Origin: Albifimbria verrucaria
Taxonomy: Eukaryota; Ascomycota; Sordariomycetes; Hypocreales; Stachybotryaceae
Assembly (NCBI GenBank): GCA_020081605.1
Contig: JAHREC010000011.1
Coordinates: forward strand, 1,736,001-1,800,000
Direction of reading: 5' to 3'
DNA: 64,000 bases
This document shows positions 48,067-60,852 of this stretch, piece by piece. The notes beneath the pieces are model-generated. The model was not told where the DNA came from. It did not search any database and saw only the letters and a list, made by a program, of their open reading frames with translations. Within the stretch, counting starts at the first letter, position 1. The number at the start of each line of letters is the position of its first letter. The translations under genes were made by a program, and so were the position numbers.

Positions 48067-51000
48067 TTAATCCGCCCATCCAAACACTTCGCTGACGGCC
48101 AGCGTGTTGATTCTCACACCCAGCAGCGTCACGCTGATACACACGAGGTCCAACACCACCAGCAGCAACGCCGCCATCACGTAGCGCGGGCTGAAGACGC
48201 GGTACAACATCAAGTGGCGCCGGAGCCAACCAGCCCAACTCATCGTCGCCAGCGCCTCGACGGCGAAGTAAGCCACGAAGACACCGAGCGCGCGCGCCAC
48301 AGTCTCCAGCACGCCCTTCTGCTTGGGGCCGACCTTCCATAGGATGAGCAGTGGGACCGAAGCAGCAGCTAGGATCTGTGCGCCGAAGGTGTTGAGCATG
48401 ACGACGAGCGGCGTCCAGGGATACCGGATGGTAAAGAGTGGGATGAAGGCGCTGTCCCATTGGATGGCCGATGGGAGAGCTTGGTGACCGGTCTTGAAAA
48501 AGTAAAAGTTGCCAAGAACAGCAAGCATGATAGGACCAATGGTCTCAGTCTTGAGGGCGTTGAGATCGACAATCTCGACCAAAGCAAGAATCTGCCACAT
48601 CATCAAAGCGAGTGCGCCTGACCCCATGGGCTTGGTGAGCAGGAGACAAGCCAAGAGGATGTTAAGAGGCAGAATCAGGTAGCGCGAGCCAAGGGCGTTG
48701 CCATATCCAAGAATGGTGACCAGAGGCTGTCCTGATTTGGTAGCAGTTGACAGAATCGAGACGCTCGGCGGCGCCCAGACAAAAGCCGTGGTTCCAGCAA
48801 CAAAGGCTAGCGCCAGGGTCAACTGGGCGAGATAAACACCGGCAGGTTTGAGCAGACCCTCAGGAATTCTTCCAGCCAGCCATTCACCGTTGTCAGCAGC
48901 ATCAATCAGCCAGTAGGTCGCGGACATGAGCAGGCCAGCCCTGAAAACATATCCGATCCAAGTTGGCGCCAGGCCTTCATACGATCGCGTGGGCATCAGG
49001 AAGGCCTTGAGAATGGACGGGAGACAAAGGAAAACTGTGAAGGGAATGGCAAGCTGCCAAATAGCGGAAGTGGATGAGGTGGCGGAGGCGTAGTAGGTCG
49101 AGGTGCAGTATGGCATCTGCTCTTCGCGACATAGCTTCGAGTATGCAGCCAAGCGACCAAGAATAATGAACGAGATGGAGTGGTAGATGCCCATGGTGCG
49201 GTCCACCTTGGATTCGATACGTAGGGAAGCCACAGCGGCAACCACACCGAATGTAGTCATGAAGAACAGCAAGATGGAGTCTTCCCAGATTGTGAAGGAG
49301 TTTGCTGCGAAGCCGGCGGACTGGCTCACGGTAAAGACCACCGACATCCATCCCCAGATGGAGTTGGGGAGAAGATTCCAGACTGTCTTACCAGCCTCAT
49401 GTAAAGATCCTGCCACGGTCGTCATGATCAGTGTCAAAACAAGAGTGACCAAGGCATCCATTGGCTGCTGCCTGTACAGGCCAACGGCAATCAGGACACC
49501 AAGCACGAATAGGACTCGGGGATCACTGAGACCGCTTAGCAGATTGCGGTGGTAGGCCTGATCTGGGTGAATTTCCGCCTCTCCCTTGTAACCCATCAGC
49601 TCGAGTCTCTTCTCTGCATAATCCAGCTCAGCATCGTTGGTGACGATGAACGCCTCGTCAGCGTCTCGAGAAGAATACATTAAGAGAATCACCACGCCTA
49701 CCGCCATGACGAAGACACCCATGACCATGCGAGGCACATCGAAACGGGCCCACAGCTCCTTGCAAACATGGAGGGTCTCCTCCTGGAACTTTGTGAAAGC
49801 GCCGTAGAGCTCCTTGTCAGACTTTCCAGGAGTGTTGGCTTCGACCCAAGCGGCAGCCGGAGAGTTGGCTTCGGCACTTTGGCTCAACCCGCGCGCCTTA
49901 AAGTAAGATGCCTGATATCTTTCGATACCAGCGGCAGCCATTCGTGAGACTGCGGCAAGGTTACGCCAATCATTGCCCTTTGGACCTGCAAAAGCCTCCT
50001 CGATAGGGCGGCCCAGGTTGTTGTACGGAATGGGGATTCCTAGAAGAAGGGCCAAAGTGGGGACTAGATCAATCTGATTGACAGGTCGAATCTTGGCCGT
50101 TGGAGGAGGTGTCAAGTGGTCGACAGAAGTTCGTCCAAAAGCCGGGCGTTTTGAGTACATCCAAAGTGCAGCCTCAACTTCATCATCACTTTCTCCACCG
50201 TGGTCGCCCTTGGAATCCATACCGTGGTCACCCATAACGATCAAGAGAGTATCATCATCAATAGAATCAGTCAGCTTGCGGATAAAGTCATCCATCTGTC
50301 GGAGTTTGGCCGTCATGGCAGAGTGGTCCGGCCCATATCTATGGCCAGCATGATCGACGCCCAGACAATGACCGATGAGGAAGTCCCAAGATCCCTTCTT
50401 GCTAGGCTCTAGAAGTGGGAAGATGTTGTCAATGACTCCGTTGTCAACGGTGTGCAAATCCCAAACGTTGAAGCTATCGTAAGCCTTGCTAATGTTGGCC
50501 TCAAAGTAATCGGGGAACAGAGCCCACCACGTGTCGTCTCCAATCTGGGCAATTTTCTTGCCAGCCTCCTTCATCTGGGCGAGGAGGTTATCCTCATCAA
50601 TGGCAGTTCCGGCAAAGTTGCTTCCAATATCAATGAAAGTGGGTAGGGTACCAGTCGTCAAGCCCTTGAGCCTCTGCATGGTTGCCGTCGGGGGTCGGCA
50701 ATGAAAGGTCGGAGGAAAGCATTCTGAGGAGACTTGACAGCAGTGTCGTACATGAAAGGGAACGCATTGTGGAAGGCCTGCGCCTTGTCGGCCTCGATGG
50801 GGACTGTGAAATCGTATCGGAGGGCATCGATGAGGACTACCACGGCACGGTCGAAAGACTTGGGATGCCAGCATCCATCCTTGGGGTTTAGGGGCGCCAG
50901 CTTGCTATCGATGGGCGGCAGGGTGCAATTGGACTTGTCCTCGAGGACCAGGCGCGTCAGGAGGAAGCCACTGGTGAACAGCCATATGCCCACGGCGTGC

Positions 51001-51253
51001 ACGACGAACAGCCAGCTCCAAAGGCAGTGGTCCACCAAAACCTGCGGCCGTAGGCCTTCTGCCTCTGGTCATTGAGCTTCTGGCGCTGCTTCTCGAGATG
51101 GTTGACGCTGTCGACTTGCTTCGGCTCGCCGCGATTCGCCTTTGCGGCTTCGATTGCTTCCTTGGCGAGCTTCGCCCGTTCCCATTGAGCCGCAATCTCG
51201 CTGTACTCGGAGGAGGAGGGCGGGCTTTTCGCCTTGTTGCTCCGTTGAGGCAT
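48067..51253 (-). CDS. gpi13: GPI ethanolamine phosphate transferase 3 (GPI13/PIG-O)
   Basis: ER multipass enzyme that adds ethanolamine phosphate to the third mannose of the GPI precursor, the group later linked to protein. Start MPQRSNKAKSPPSSSEYSE at 51253. A charged cytosolic N-terminus is followed by a first membrane helix (LFVVHAVGIWLFTSGFLL). The lumenal alkaline-phosphatase-like domain has VVVLIDALRYDF, TFIDIGSNF, IGHCLGVDHAGHRYGP and MGDHGMDSKGDHGGES with the metal ligands. More than ten membrane helices follow to VFGWAD. No intron was seen. One-base losses lie in the A run 51037-51040 and the G run 50690-50694. The rest is one 870-residue open frame. Confidence 0.93.
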
Positions 51254-52245
51254 TGTTATCCGCGGCTAGGAGTCGAACCGAAAGCCATCTGAGATCCAAA
51301 AGAAGAGAAAGGAAACAAGGCTCAAGACAGCCACATAAATGCGCAATGTCCTGCGTTGGGGGACGTTGTTGGATGCGTGTCCAAAGACTTGGGAGCTTGA
51401 GAGGTCGGCAGGATGAGCTTGGCCTGGACAAGACTACTGCACGGCAGGACAAGGGTTACACACAGAGGGGTGGGTGACGGCAGCCCCACCCACGTCAGCA
51501 AAATAAATGCAATGCCCTTCTAGGCCAAGTACAGAAGAAGTACCTTGCCGTTCAACTCGATTTTGCATGAAACTGTCAGTTAGTAGGGAGAAAGAAAAAA
51601 AAAGGATATTAAAAAATACAATAATAAGGGCTACCTAGGTACTTTAGCTAGAGGCCTAATGTACTACATAAGTAGATAATGAAAGAAGGAAAAAAAAAAA
51701 AACAAAAAAACTAACACATCTACAACGGGAGACACTCCATATTCACATTAGGCCAATACGGATGCGGCAATTAGACTACCAGCTTTTGTCAAGCAATCTT
51801 GTAAGTTACTGTATATTAACCCATCATAATTCTTTTTCATCTTCAACTTCCAGCGTCTGGCGCTGTACACACATATATGCCTTAATCTGTTATATACACT
51901 CATACATGGTCATCTGTCTTTGCTGGTCGTTCCGCTGAAGAAACCCCCGCCGTCATGAAAACAAGTTCGTCACTATGCCGCAAGACCCATGGTCTAATCA
52001 ACAAACATGCTGGCACGCCTGTAGATGCAAAATAATGGAAAGGCCGCAAAGAATCCAAAACGCCTGTAACCACCGCCCTCTTCGTCCGGTGCAAGAAATG
52101 CAGCCTTGCCGTCCCAGTTTGGAAATCCCCCATAGCTGGGTGACCAGCATAGGTGCCGTCTGAGGGAGAGGTGCCAAAACTTGCAAGCAGTCTATCGCAT
52201 CCAACAGAAAGAACCCCCAAGAGACAGGATTCCACCGCCAGGTCA
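51254..52245. other. intergenic, no gene seen; A/T-rich with homopolymers
   Basis: Holds A-rich tracts (51593-51602, 51690-51703) and a CCTAGGTA motif near 51633. No coding signal was found. Confidence 0.5.
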
Positions 52246-54837
52246 TCAGTCAAACATGTCGGTTCCCGAAGGCCTGCTCGAGCTGCCTCTGCGCCTCTCT
52301 ATACGTCGTCTTCTTCTGTTGTCAGCCGCTATTGAACCTTCCGCTTTGGCGGGCCCGCTCGGTGAAGGACTCATAGCACTCCATGTGCCGTGGCTTCCCA
52401 CACTGCCCAAGCTTGACACCGTCTGCCCAGCCATCGGGGTGCTACCTGATGGGCCCGCCTGACCGCCTGAATAGTATGCCGAATCCTTGGCACGTCGTCC
52501 CTTGGCAAAGGCCGGGTTTGGAGGCGAAAGGGGCGCGAGCTGATCTTCGTCTACGGCTTGCTCTGCTGCGGACTCGGCTCTCCTCTGACTGGAGTCTCGA
52601 CGGTACCTGCGACGATTAGATGGCGAGTCGATGCCAGACAGGCTGCTCTCGGTGTCCGCCCGATCTCGAGCTGCTGCCATGGCCTCTTCCTCTGTTAGCC
52701 GGCGCAGAGTTACCTTCTTGTCCTTGTCATCGTGCATCTTGAGTTTCACGCTGACCGGCTGGCTTTGTGGAGACCCAAACCGTTCCCTCTCGCTTCGATG
52801 AGAACGCTCCTCTTCCGCAGCGAGGCCACTTGCCCGAGCTGCTGCTGCACTTGCGGCAGCGTCTCCGGCTTGGCGTCGTCGTGATGAGGCCCTGCGCTGA
52901 GGTTGACCGCCTGATGACATGTAAGTGTCCTCAGCCTCCGAATGAAGCACACCATGGGGGTCGGATGGCATCGGAGGCATAGAGACTGACTCGAGATCGT
53001 GACGTGACCGTGACTGAGATCTTGAATGGCGACTTTTGCTTGGCGCACGGCTTGAGCCAGCCACAGCTGCGGCCGCAGCAGCTCCACCAGGGACGAGAGA
53101 CGGGGTACCTGTGTTGTTGTTCTAGGTGGTGGCATATCAAACGAGGACTCCGTTGTGGTTTCCGAGAGCAAAGTGGACGGTGCCGCAGCCGCAGGCCTTC
53201 TTGCGGGTGGTCGTTGCGAGTATCTTCGCGTAGGCGAAGGGTAGCCATCGGCGGTATAGTGCGATCCATAAGTGCCCGAACGCATGTCCTCCTCCTCTCT
53301 GAGACGCCTCTGCTCTTCCTTCTTAGCCTTCCTGTCTGCGAACTTCTTGGCGATCCAGCCCATGCCCAAGCCAGCCAGAATTCCCTGCCCATACCCACCG
53401 CTTGGTCGATCAGCGGGCTGGCGGCGCGACGGGCTTACATACGAGGAGAACTCGGAGTCTTCTACCCCACCGCCATAACGGGGGCGGGAGGGTCGTGGCG
53501 TTGTGGGTCGGTGTGCACCGGGCCTCGGGGCCGATGCACTCATTGCAGCAGCCATAGCAGGTGCGGTCGCGGATGGTGGCATGATAGACGTCTCCGTTGC
53601 GTCGGGGCAACATTTCTCGTGACTTCGCTGTCATATTCGCTCATTGTCATGGCACCTCGCATTGGTCGATGGCGGCGAGGGGTTTCTGTAGACACAGCTG
53701 AATATTCTTCGTCTCGTCTGTCGCGGCGGTTCATGAATCCTGAAACTAGCTTTCCAGCACCAACAGCAGCAGCAGCACCGGCAACAACACCCATGAAGCC
53801 ACCGCCACTCTTCTTGACGGGACGAACATCGGAATACTTCTCGTCCAAGTAGCTGGCCGATCCACGCCTCGAAGGTATGACCTCAGGTCCACGACTTCGA
53901 CTATAGGATCGTGACCTGCTGCGGCTGCGTTCCCGTCCACGGTCCTTGTTTCGTCCTCGCATCAATGCGAAAACGCCAGCACCAGCGGCTAGAGGACCGA
54001 GCCATTTCATCTTGCTGCCATGTTTGGTAGGGTGATCCGATGCAAAATACTCTGACTCGGTGACCTGAGTCCTACCTGCCTCGGAGCGGCCGCCGGCCAT
54101 GTATAGCTCACGTCGACCCTCAGAGCGGAAGCTCAAGATGAAGTAAGTGAGGACCAAGAAGGCCATCCAAACGGCATACAAGATGAATAGGTATTTGGGA
54201 GAGCCATAAAGGGTCAGACCTAGGGGAACTTGGGCAATGCCTAGAAGAGCAATAGTCCTTCCAGACCATTGATGGATTGTGATGCGGAGTGATCGGCTTT
54301 TGGTGATGTTTCGAACGAGACGACCGCCAACCATCTGGAGAATGAAAAGGACGAAGATGGCGACTCAATTCCATGGTGAGGATTTGAAAGATTACGCTCG
54401 GGTCCGACCGCGAAGAAACCGAGCATGAAAACGGCGAGTAACAGGAGGCCGCTGAATATTTGCATTTGGGCGTGGTATTTGATAGCCCAACCGGGGCTGC
54501 GGGTGTAGAACCTAGCGGTCATAACGGCCGCAGGAACGATGAAGAGGAAGATCAAGGCGCCGAGAATGCCATGAGCCAAGATGATGCTATGGTACTGCGT
54601 CAACGTGGAGAATCGATTACCCATTCCTGAAAAGATTTGGTTAGCAGTCTATACCACCACCATTCGTGCTATGGGCAACGAACCATTGTATCGCATAGTC
54701 TCGAAATTGGGTCCCTGAAGATTCGGCAGCAGAAACGTGTTCTTGGTAAAGTCCCAAGTCCCGTCCCCGACTATCATGGTATCCGAGTCGTAGGACGCGG
54801 AACCTGGGGCGGAGAACTCGTCTGGAGTCGGCGCCAT
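52246..54837 (-). CDS. b561-type cytochrome/ferric-reductase-like membrane protein with Arg/Ser-rich tail
   Basis: Start MAPTPDEFSAPGSASYDSD at 54837; exon 1 ends in RYNG at an intron near 54.63-54.69 kb. Then come helices with conserved His positions as in cytochrome b561: YHSIILAHGILGALIFLFIV, IKYHAQMQIFSGLLLL, NPHHG and IHQWSGRTIALLGIAQV. Further helices are YLFILYAVWMAFLVLTYFI. Downstream is a very long cytosolic region: Arg/Ser-rich (RERSRSRSRSYSRSRG), a Gly/Ala hydrophobic patch (GGGFMGVVAGAAAAVGAG) near LVSGFMNRR, then Ser/Pro/Arg-rich to GTDMFD. One-base losses are placed near 54366, at 53604-53607 and near 53105. It may be a transmembrane electron-transfer protein. The tail has no identified domain. 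Confidence 0.75.
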
Positions 54838-55625
54838 GACGGCGACGACGACGGGATGGAACGCCGTGTATCCACCGGAGGACTGGAGTTCGCTGGAGAT
54901 TCGGGATCAAAATGGTTGGAGATTCTGGGTTGGCGGTATCGGCCGTGTGGAATGCGGGAACGGTGCGCTCCCAAGATGTCGGCTGGTAAAGATGATTGGG
55001 TATCGTGGTTTGTCTTATAAGTGGGATGGTGTTGACTTAGAGGCGACAGTGTTGGCGCATGGCATAGGGATTGGGCCTGAACATGAGGAATGATCAAGTT
55101 CAGGTTGACAATGGACCCGACAGAAGCTGCAAAGTGGACTCGTCACGTTATTGTGCAGCGCGAATGCTGAGGTGACCCGGGTCGGTCAGAGGTAGCAGCT
55201 TGTTTCCCAGCGGTGCTGTGCTGATCTCTTGGTTGCGGGGTGACGGAGACGAGACCCTGGTAAAAGACCCAGCGGTACGTACACGAGGCACCTTGTAGTA
55301 CAGACTGTACAGCAGGTAGGTACCTGGTAGCTTGAGTGGCACAGCCCCACCCGCCTCAAATGTGGCTGCAACTGGTTGGCTGGCCACTCTTATCGGAGGG
55401 CGATAAGGTACGTACCCTACGTGCTCGACTTGCTCGATCCACTTCGGCTCTACTTTGGGCTGCTCACTGCTTCCAATCATCATGCCTAACATGCACGACT
55501 TGCTACACCGATACATCTTTTCCACATATTTTCTTTTCGTTCTCTTTCCTATTGACTTATATTACCGCATTTTATATTACCCAAGTTACGTTATACATGA
55601 TTTTATCCTACAACCCGTATTTCCC
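54838..55625. other. intergenic, no gene seen
   Basis: Contains GGTACC-type motifs at 55313-55328 and 55403-55420. It is the promoter of the b561-type gene and the 3' flank of the ABC transporter. Confidence 0.45.
55313..55328. repeat. AGGTAGGTACCTGG motif
   Basis: caggtaggtacctggt, another copy of the recurring intergenic motif. A related ggtacgtacc follows at about 55408. Confidence 0.55.
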
Positions 55626-57716
55626 TCAGCGCCGCAGCTTCAGCACCAGCCACGCCGCCAGCCGGTACCCAAAGATTATGCTCACCATGATGCCCACGTT
55701 TCTGCCCATGTGCCCCGTCTCGTAGCCATACTGATCCAGCACTGCCTGGCCTGCGATCTGGCATTGATCCGCTAGAGGCGACTGGTACATGCATTGGCAG
55801 CCCTTGCCACACGAGTAGTTGCGGTCCGCGAACTCGTTGATCATCATGCCCTCAAACACGTACTTCTGATAATCCCAGTAATGGAAGACGTACTTGTAAA
55901 ACACGTTCAAGATGGTAGGAGGCACCATGAAACCGCCCACGGACATCCAAAGACCATTGGCAAAAGCCACCAGGGCCAGCGAGATAACAAAGCTCGGAAA
56001 TAGCGAAGTCATGAGCACAACGAGCGACTCGGCCGCCAACAGATCCAGGAATAGCCACATAACCCAGGTGAAAAATGCAGTCGCTGTAGGCTGAAAATTG
56101 GAGAGCCAGTATGAAATAACCGAGAAGACGATGGCGATTATAAACAAGTACGGTATTCCAATGAGGAAGTTGGATACAATTAACTCCAGCGCACCGTACA
56201 GCCCGTTGTGGTGCTCCTTGACGTACTGTTGTCGGTCTTCGAGGAATGCAGGGACGTACGCGACGGCCATGAAGGACATGAACGCGGAGCCGAAGAATAT
56301 GGCGTTGATGAATGGCTGGATCGATTCTTGCTCCGGACTTAGTCGCACCCATACTGTTCCCATCATGATTGCCAGTCCCGTGTACATGGCCAGGCGAATG
56401 CCGTAGGCCACGACATCTCTGTAGCTCTTAATGAAGCTGCGGTGCAGCAGAGTGACGATCAAACTGGCGGGGTTCGGTTTTCTGTCGCCCTCGTTCAGAC
56501 CCAATTGTTGAAGCCCCTTCTCCGCCGCCTCGATACTCGTGCTCAGCTGCGCGGCTACATCAGATGCCCTCCATTGCTCGTGTGATTCATCAAGGCGCAA
56601 AGCAGCTGCTTCTTTATCGGTGGCAAAATCGATGTTGACATGCTCTAGGAGAAACTCGGCAGGGTTGATATGATGAGGAACCTGCAGTCCCTGTCTCTCA
56701 AAATGTGGCAGCACACGGCTGACTGAACCAAAGTAATGCGTTCGCCCGCCGGAAAGTAGGAGGAGTTTGTCAAAGAGGTTAAAAGTCGACGTAGATGGCT
56801 GGTGAATAGAGCAAATGACGATGAGATTGTTCCGCTTCGCGATGGCTTTGAGATACCGAATCACTTCCCAGCTAGCCGCCGAATCAAGACCGCTCGTGGG
56901 CTCATCGAGGAACAGGATTTTGGGGCTCGTAATGAGCTGGCTGGCAACTCCTACGCGACGCTTCTGTCCGCCGGAAATACCTTTGCGAATGGGAGTGCCG
57001 ATGATGGTGTTTGCCTGATCTGTTAGACCAAAAGATCGTAGAAGGCCATCGATTCTACGGAGACGCTCTTTTCTCGGAAGGAGCTGACAAAATATTAGCT
57101 GCCAAAATTAATTAGGGATTCATGTTTCCAAAGCACTAACCTGGTACTAGATAGGCGGGAGGAGAACTCGAGGGTTTCCCGAACAGTCAGAGACCCAATA
57201 AGGGCATCTTCCTGCTCCACGAAACAAGTTATGGCACGAAAATCGGACCGTGACAGGCGACTGCCGTTGATGAGCACTTTGCTTTCGACATTGCTAGCAT
57301 TTGTGGGGCGTCGGGCGAGCACGTTGAGAAGCGTCGTCTTTCCACATCCCGAGGGACCCATGAGAGCGCAGATCTCGCCTGCACATCCGTGTAAGTCGCT
57401 GTTTCATCGAAAGACACGTGCACAGGAAATGAAGGCCCCACTCACCTGCTTCGACTATACCCTCGACATTATCGACGATGGCTCGCGGCTGCTTGGTCTC
57501 ACGGTCCTTAACGGTAACGCTGACACCAGTCCAGGTGATGTTCTTGACTGTGGCGTTGTGGAGGTGGTGTTCATCGGCCGCGCCCCACTCCGGGTCGGCT
57601 CCGTCGCTATGCTGCTTCATTGAAGTCGCTTTAGACATCGGCATCGTTGAGCTACAGGTCGAGTATTGAATCTCAACCACGTTTCTGCATACGCCGTCGG
57701 AGAAAGCGCAGATCAT
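55626..57716 (-). CDS. ABCG (White-type) half-transporter
   Basis: ATP-binding cassette transporter with the nucleotide-binding domain first and six membrane helices after it; it would work as a dimer. Starts at 57716 or, more conventionally, at the MPMSKATS Met (57644). Intron 1 is 57379-57445. Walker A is GPSGCGKTTLLNVL, with the Q-loop region FVEQEDALIGSLTVRETL. A second intron near 57.09-57.14 kb needs one base restored nearby. Then LLPRKERLRRIDG, signature ISGGQKRRVGVAS, Walker B ILFLDEPTSGLDS and the H-loop CSIHQPS. Membrane helices include LAMYTGLAIMMGTVWV, ALELIVSNFLIGIPYL and SLVVLMTSLFPSFVIS. A Cys-rich loop (CGKGCQCMY) precedes the last helix. The substrate may be a sterol, lipid or xenobiotic. 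Confidence 0.88.
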
Positions 57717-58876
57717 TTCGAGGATGATGGGCTCCCCTAGTTTATAAGCCTGGTACCATCAAAGTGTGGCTTTGTCCGCTCCACCAGGAGCCCTGCTCCG
57801 GCAAATCTGACTGTGCTGCAGAGCCCGATAGCTCGTCACACGCAGATCGGCGGCGGCCGTCGCGATATGAATCACTATTGGTTCCCGACCTCAGAATACC
57901 GTGACCGAAGATGTCCACCCTTAGGGCACCAAATTCTCACCTGCAGGCTCTAGAAGATCTGGAATGCTGAGAAACGATCCCCGATGACTTGGCCAAGCAT
58001 TTGCTTCCCGAAGGGCCTGACCCACTTGATTCCCCCATGGACTAGAGAAGATTAGCCCCGGCGACCTGGTGAACGGCGACCATTCCACAGCTCTAAGTGG
58101 ACGCTGGGAGAATGGTCGCCGACTTGCCGGGAGCATAGCTCGACAGGGCTGTGACGGCTCCGCCGATGACCCGTCAAGCTACCGCACTTTACTTGACGCC
58201 AGGGTTGATCCCCACTAATCAAACGTTGTTGGATTCAGCCGTGAAGCTGGTGCGGGACAGCTGAAATCAGGCTTACCTTATGCCACGGTGCAGCGAGCTC
58301 GGATCCGATCTGTAGCAGATGTCAAGAAATCGACCTAAATTCTGGAATCGGCATATTGCAAATCTCCAATGCCCACATATACTCCGTACCCTGCGATATA
58401 TCACGGAAGCTGAAATCGGCCGGAGCTTTTGGAGCGGAGGATTTGACAAGGATTGCATCTTTTGCTTCAAGTAGATACATACCGGAGAGGAGGAAGCTTG
58501 GTGCCACTACTTACCGCCACACATGATGCTTTCACTACGAAGAAAGAGGTTGACGGAAAACTCAGAGCGATCTAGACTTCTGATTGCTACTTTCACTTTT
58601 GCCATGTTTAGAAGTTTGATTTTTCTAGGGAACTCAAATACCTGTTGATGGGATTGAATTCATCTATGAATTGCTCTGAGATGTGAATAGTTCAACATAA
58701 TAAGAGGAGATGCTGATGAGACGTGCTTCTACTCGAAAAAGCAAAAGTCTCACCAAAGGTGTGTAGCATATGATAGATTCAGACAGGTAAACTGCATGTA
58801 CAGCAAATCTGTATGCCCAATGCCATATCTTAAGTGAGCTCTGTATTGATGCTTTGTTACTTTGTTTGTTACGCAC
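57717..58876. other. intergenic, no gene seen
   Basis: About 1.2 kb between the ABC transporter start and the 3' end of the HeLo-pseudokinase gene. Only short frames with no family resemblance. Confidence 0.45.
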
Positions 58877-60852
58877 TTACACTACTACACTTTCCAATCT
58901 CTTGACGACCTCTTCATAAAACCTCATCGAGAGCTTTTCAGCAACCTCGTCTACCGTCTCATCATCACCCTTCTCTAAACCAAGCTCTTTCTCCCCAGCT
59001 AAGCATTTCCTTGTGGCCTCCTCAAACTTCTCTCCCATTCCGGCGCCAACATCGGCGATCTGATCTTCGCCGAGCAGCTGCAGCCGCACCTTTCTGACCA
59101 GGTTTGGATTTCCTCTCGCGCGTCGCTTGTCGACTCCTACAATTTCATCGACTGGCCGCCAGTGCGCTAGCTCAACGTATATAACACCTAGGCTGTAGAT
59201 GTCAAAGCTCTTCTTGGAACGTTCTCGCTCCTTGCCCCGGTTTGTCTGTGAATTGGGGTGACGGTACAAATCATGCTCGGCATCGTCTCCAGGCACATCG
59301 GTCATCTCATCTGATCCAACAGGCCGAGAAAAGTCAAACCCGGAGAGGTACGGCTTCGAGTAGTCAACATGCCCAGTACGCGTGCGGAAGAAAAGCACAT
59401 TGTGGCTGCGAAGTCCTTTGTGTAGCCAATTCACCGCGTGTAGATATAGAAGGCAATTGCCGAGTGCGTGAGCCAACTTTATCCGCTCTGTTACTCGAGG
59501 CTTGCGTGTCTTCTGATCTTGCAAAAGCTCTCGGAGGGACACGGGGGCAGAGAAGTGTGTAAGTCATCTTCTTCGGGTCGCTCAAACACTAAACCCAATC
59601 GTTTGTCAAGGATGTCGACGTCCTCGCTTGGAATACTGGGGTCTGCCTTATCGAAGAACCCCAGACAGTGGGGAGTCCTGAATGCTTCTGGTTTGGGGCT
59701 GTGGTTGAGTAAGGCTGCTAGCTTCCGGACCCTGTCCACGATGTCCTCCTTAGACAATGAGCCCGGTACCACACCGGCGGTATCGTAGTCCTTCCATTCT
59801 ATCCACACCTTCTTCTTCCCCTCCGAGGTCTTCATTAGTGCTTCGCACCGAGGCTCATCCGACTCGTCCACATCTGGATCCAACTCGATGAGATACCTAG
59901 GTATCCAAAGATTGCGCTGTTTACTAGGATTCACCAACCCCAGGAACTTTGCAGTCTCCTCATCTGCTCTTGTTGGAGTTCCCAATTTGGGATCAACTGT
60001 CTCGTTAAACGCCTTGAAAGTCGCTAACCTGGATAACTGCCGAAGAGCATCGGCATTTGCCTCTCGCTCGAGCTTCGACATGCGCGAATGGCTCTGTGGT
60101 ACGCCTGCATCTAGCTGGGACTTGAGCGCGAGGACCAAGTGGCTCAAGTCTGCTATTTTGTGATGCAAGAGCAAAACACCCCTGTTTGTATCCTGTACCG
60201 TGTTGCGTATCTCTACCTGCACTGAGTGGTCTAGTATCTGGGTTATGCTATCGTTGAGCAAAGAAAACTTGGCAAGCAGTTTCTCAAAAGCTTCCTTGTC
60301 CATGGCACTCCATTGCAACCTGATCCACCCCTCCTTCGTCTTGGACCGTAATCCAGCCATGGATTTCTTGATGAAATCCTCTTTCTCTCCGTCATGGGAA
60401 AGCTCGCTTGTTTTGCGTCTTTCTCTGGAGCGGAGAGGATACCATCCTCGTCTTTCACCGTCTTGAGGTTATTATGCTCCTGTTGGTATTTTGTAAACTC
60501 ATTAAAGAGGCACTGTATCTGCACAAGTAAATCGAGCACTGTCTGACGATGCAAATTGAAAACGTTTGAGTTTAGGATGCGTTCATGGTTCTTTTCATCA
60601 ACGTCGAGTAACCCAGAAGCCTCGCTCCACGTATACAGGCGGTGCTGCTCCATACGCAGGCGCAAATTGAGGTACTTGCATTCATCGTCATAGCCCAGAG
60701 CTGTAATGAGCAGTTGAATCCCTTGCAGGCCTCGTCAGCTGCGGTGCTAGAGGTGTATGTCAGGAAGACTCACCTTGCATGCAACCCGTAAACACCTGAA
60801 CGCCTATAGATGCAACGCCTATGGCTAAGCCAGCCACAGATAATGGGTCCAT
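58877..60852 (-). CDS. HeLo-domain protein with C-terminal pseudokinase domain
   Basis: Exon 1 is 60774-60852, the intron 60722-60773, and exon 2 ends at 58877. The N-terminus (MDPLSVAGLAIGVASIGVQV) is the hallmark start of fungal HeLo (HET-S/LopB) domains. A helical region (QTVLDLLVQIQCLFNEFTKY, ITQILDHSVQVEIRNT) continues to about residue 220. After a linker comes a kinase-like fold: KKVWIEWKDY resembles the ATP-site Lys strand. The catalytic-loop position reads WLHKGLRSHNVLFF and the DFG position reads FDFSRP. The C-lobe has SFDIYSLGVIYVELAHWRP. HRD is replaced by HKG, so the catalytic Asp is missing, which points to a pseudokinase. One-base losses lie near 60396-60398 and 59542-59546. HeLo domains target membranes in fungal cell death; a role in incompatibility or defence is inferred. 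Confidence 0.82.
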
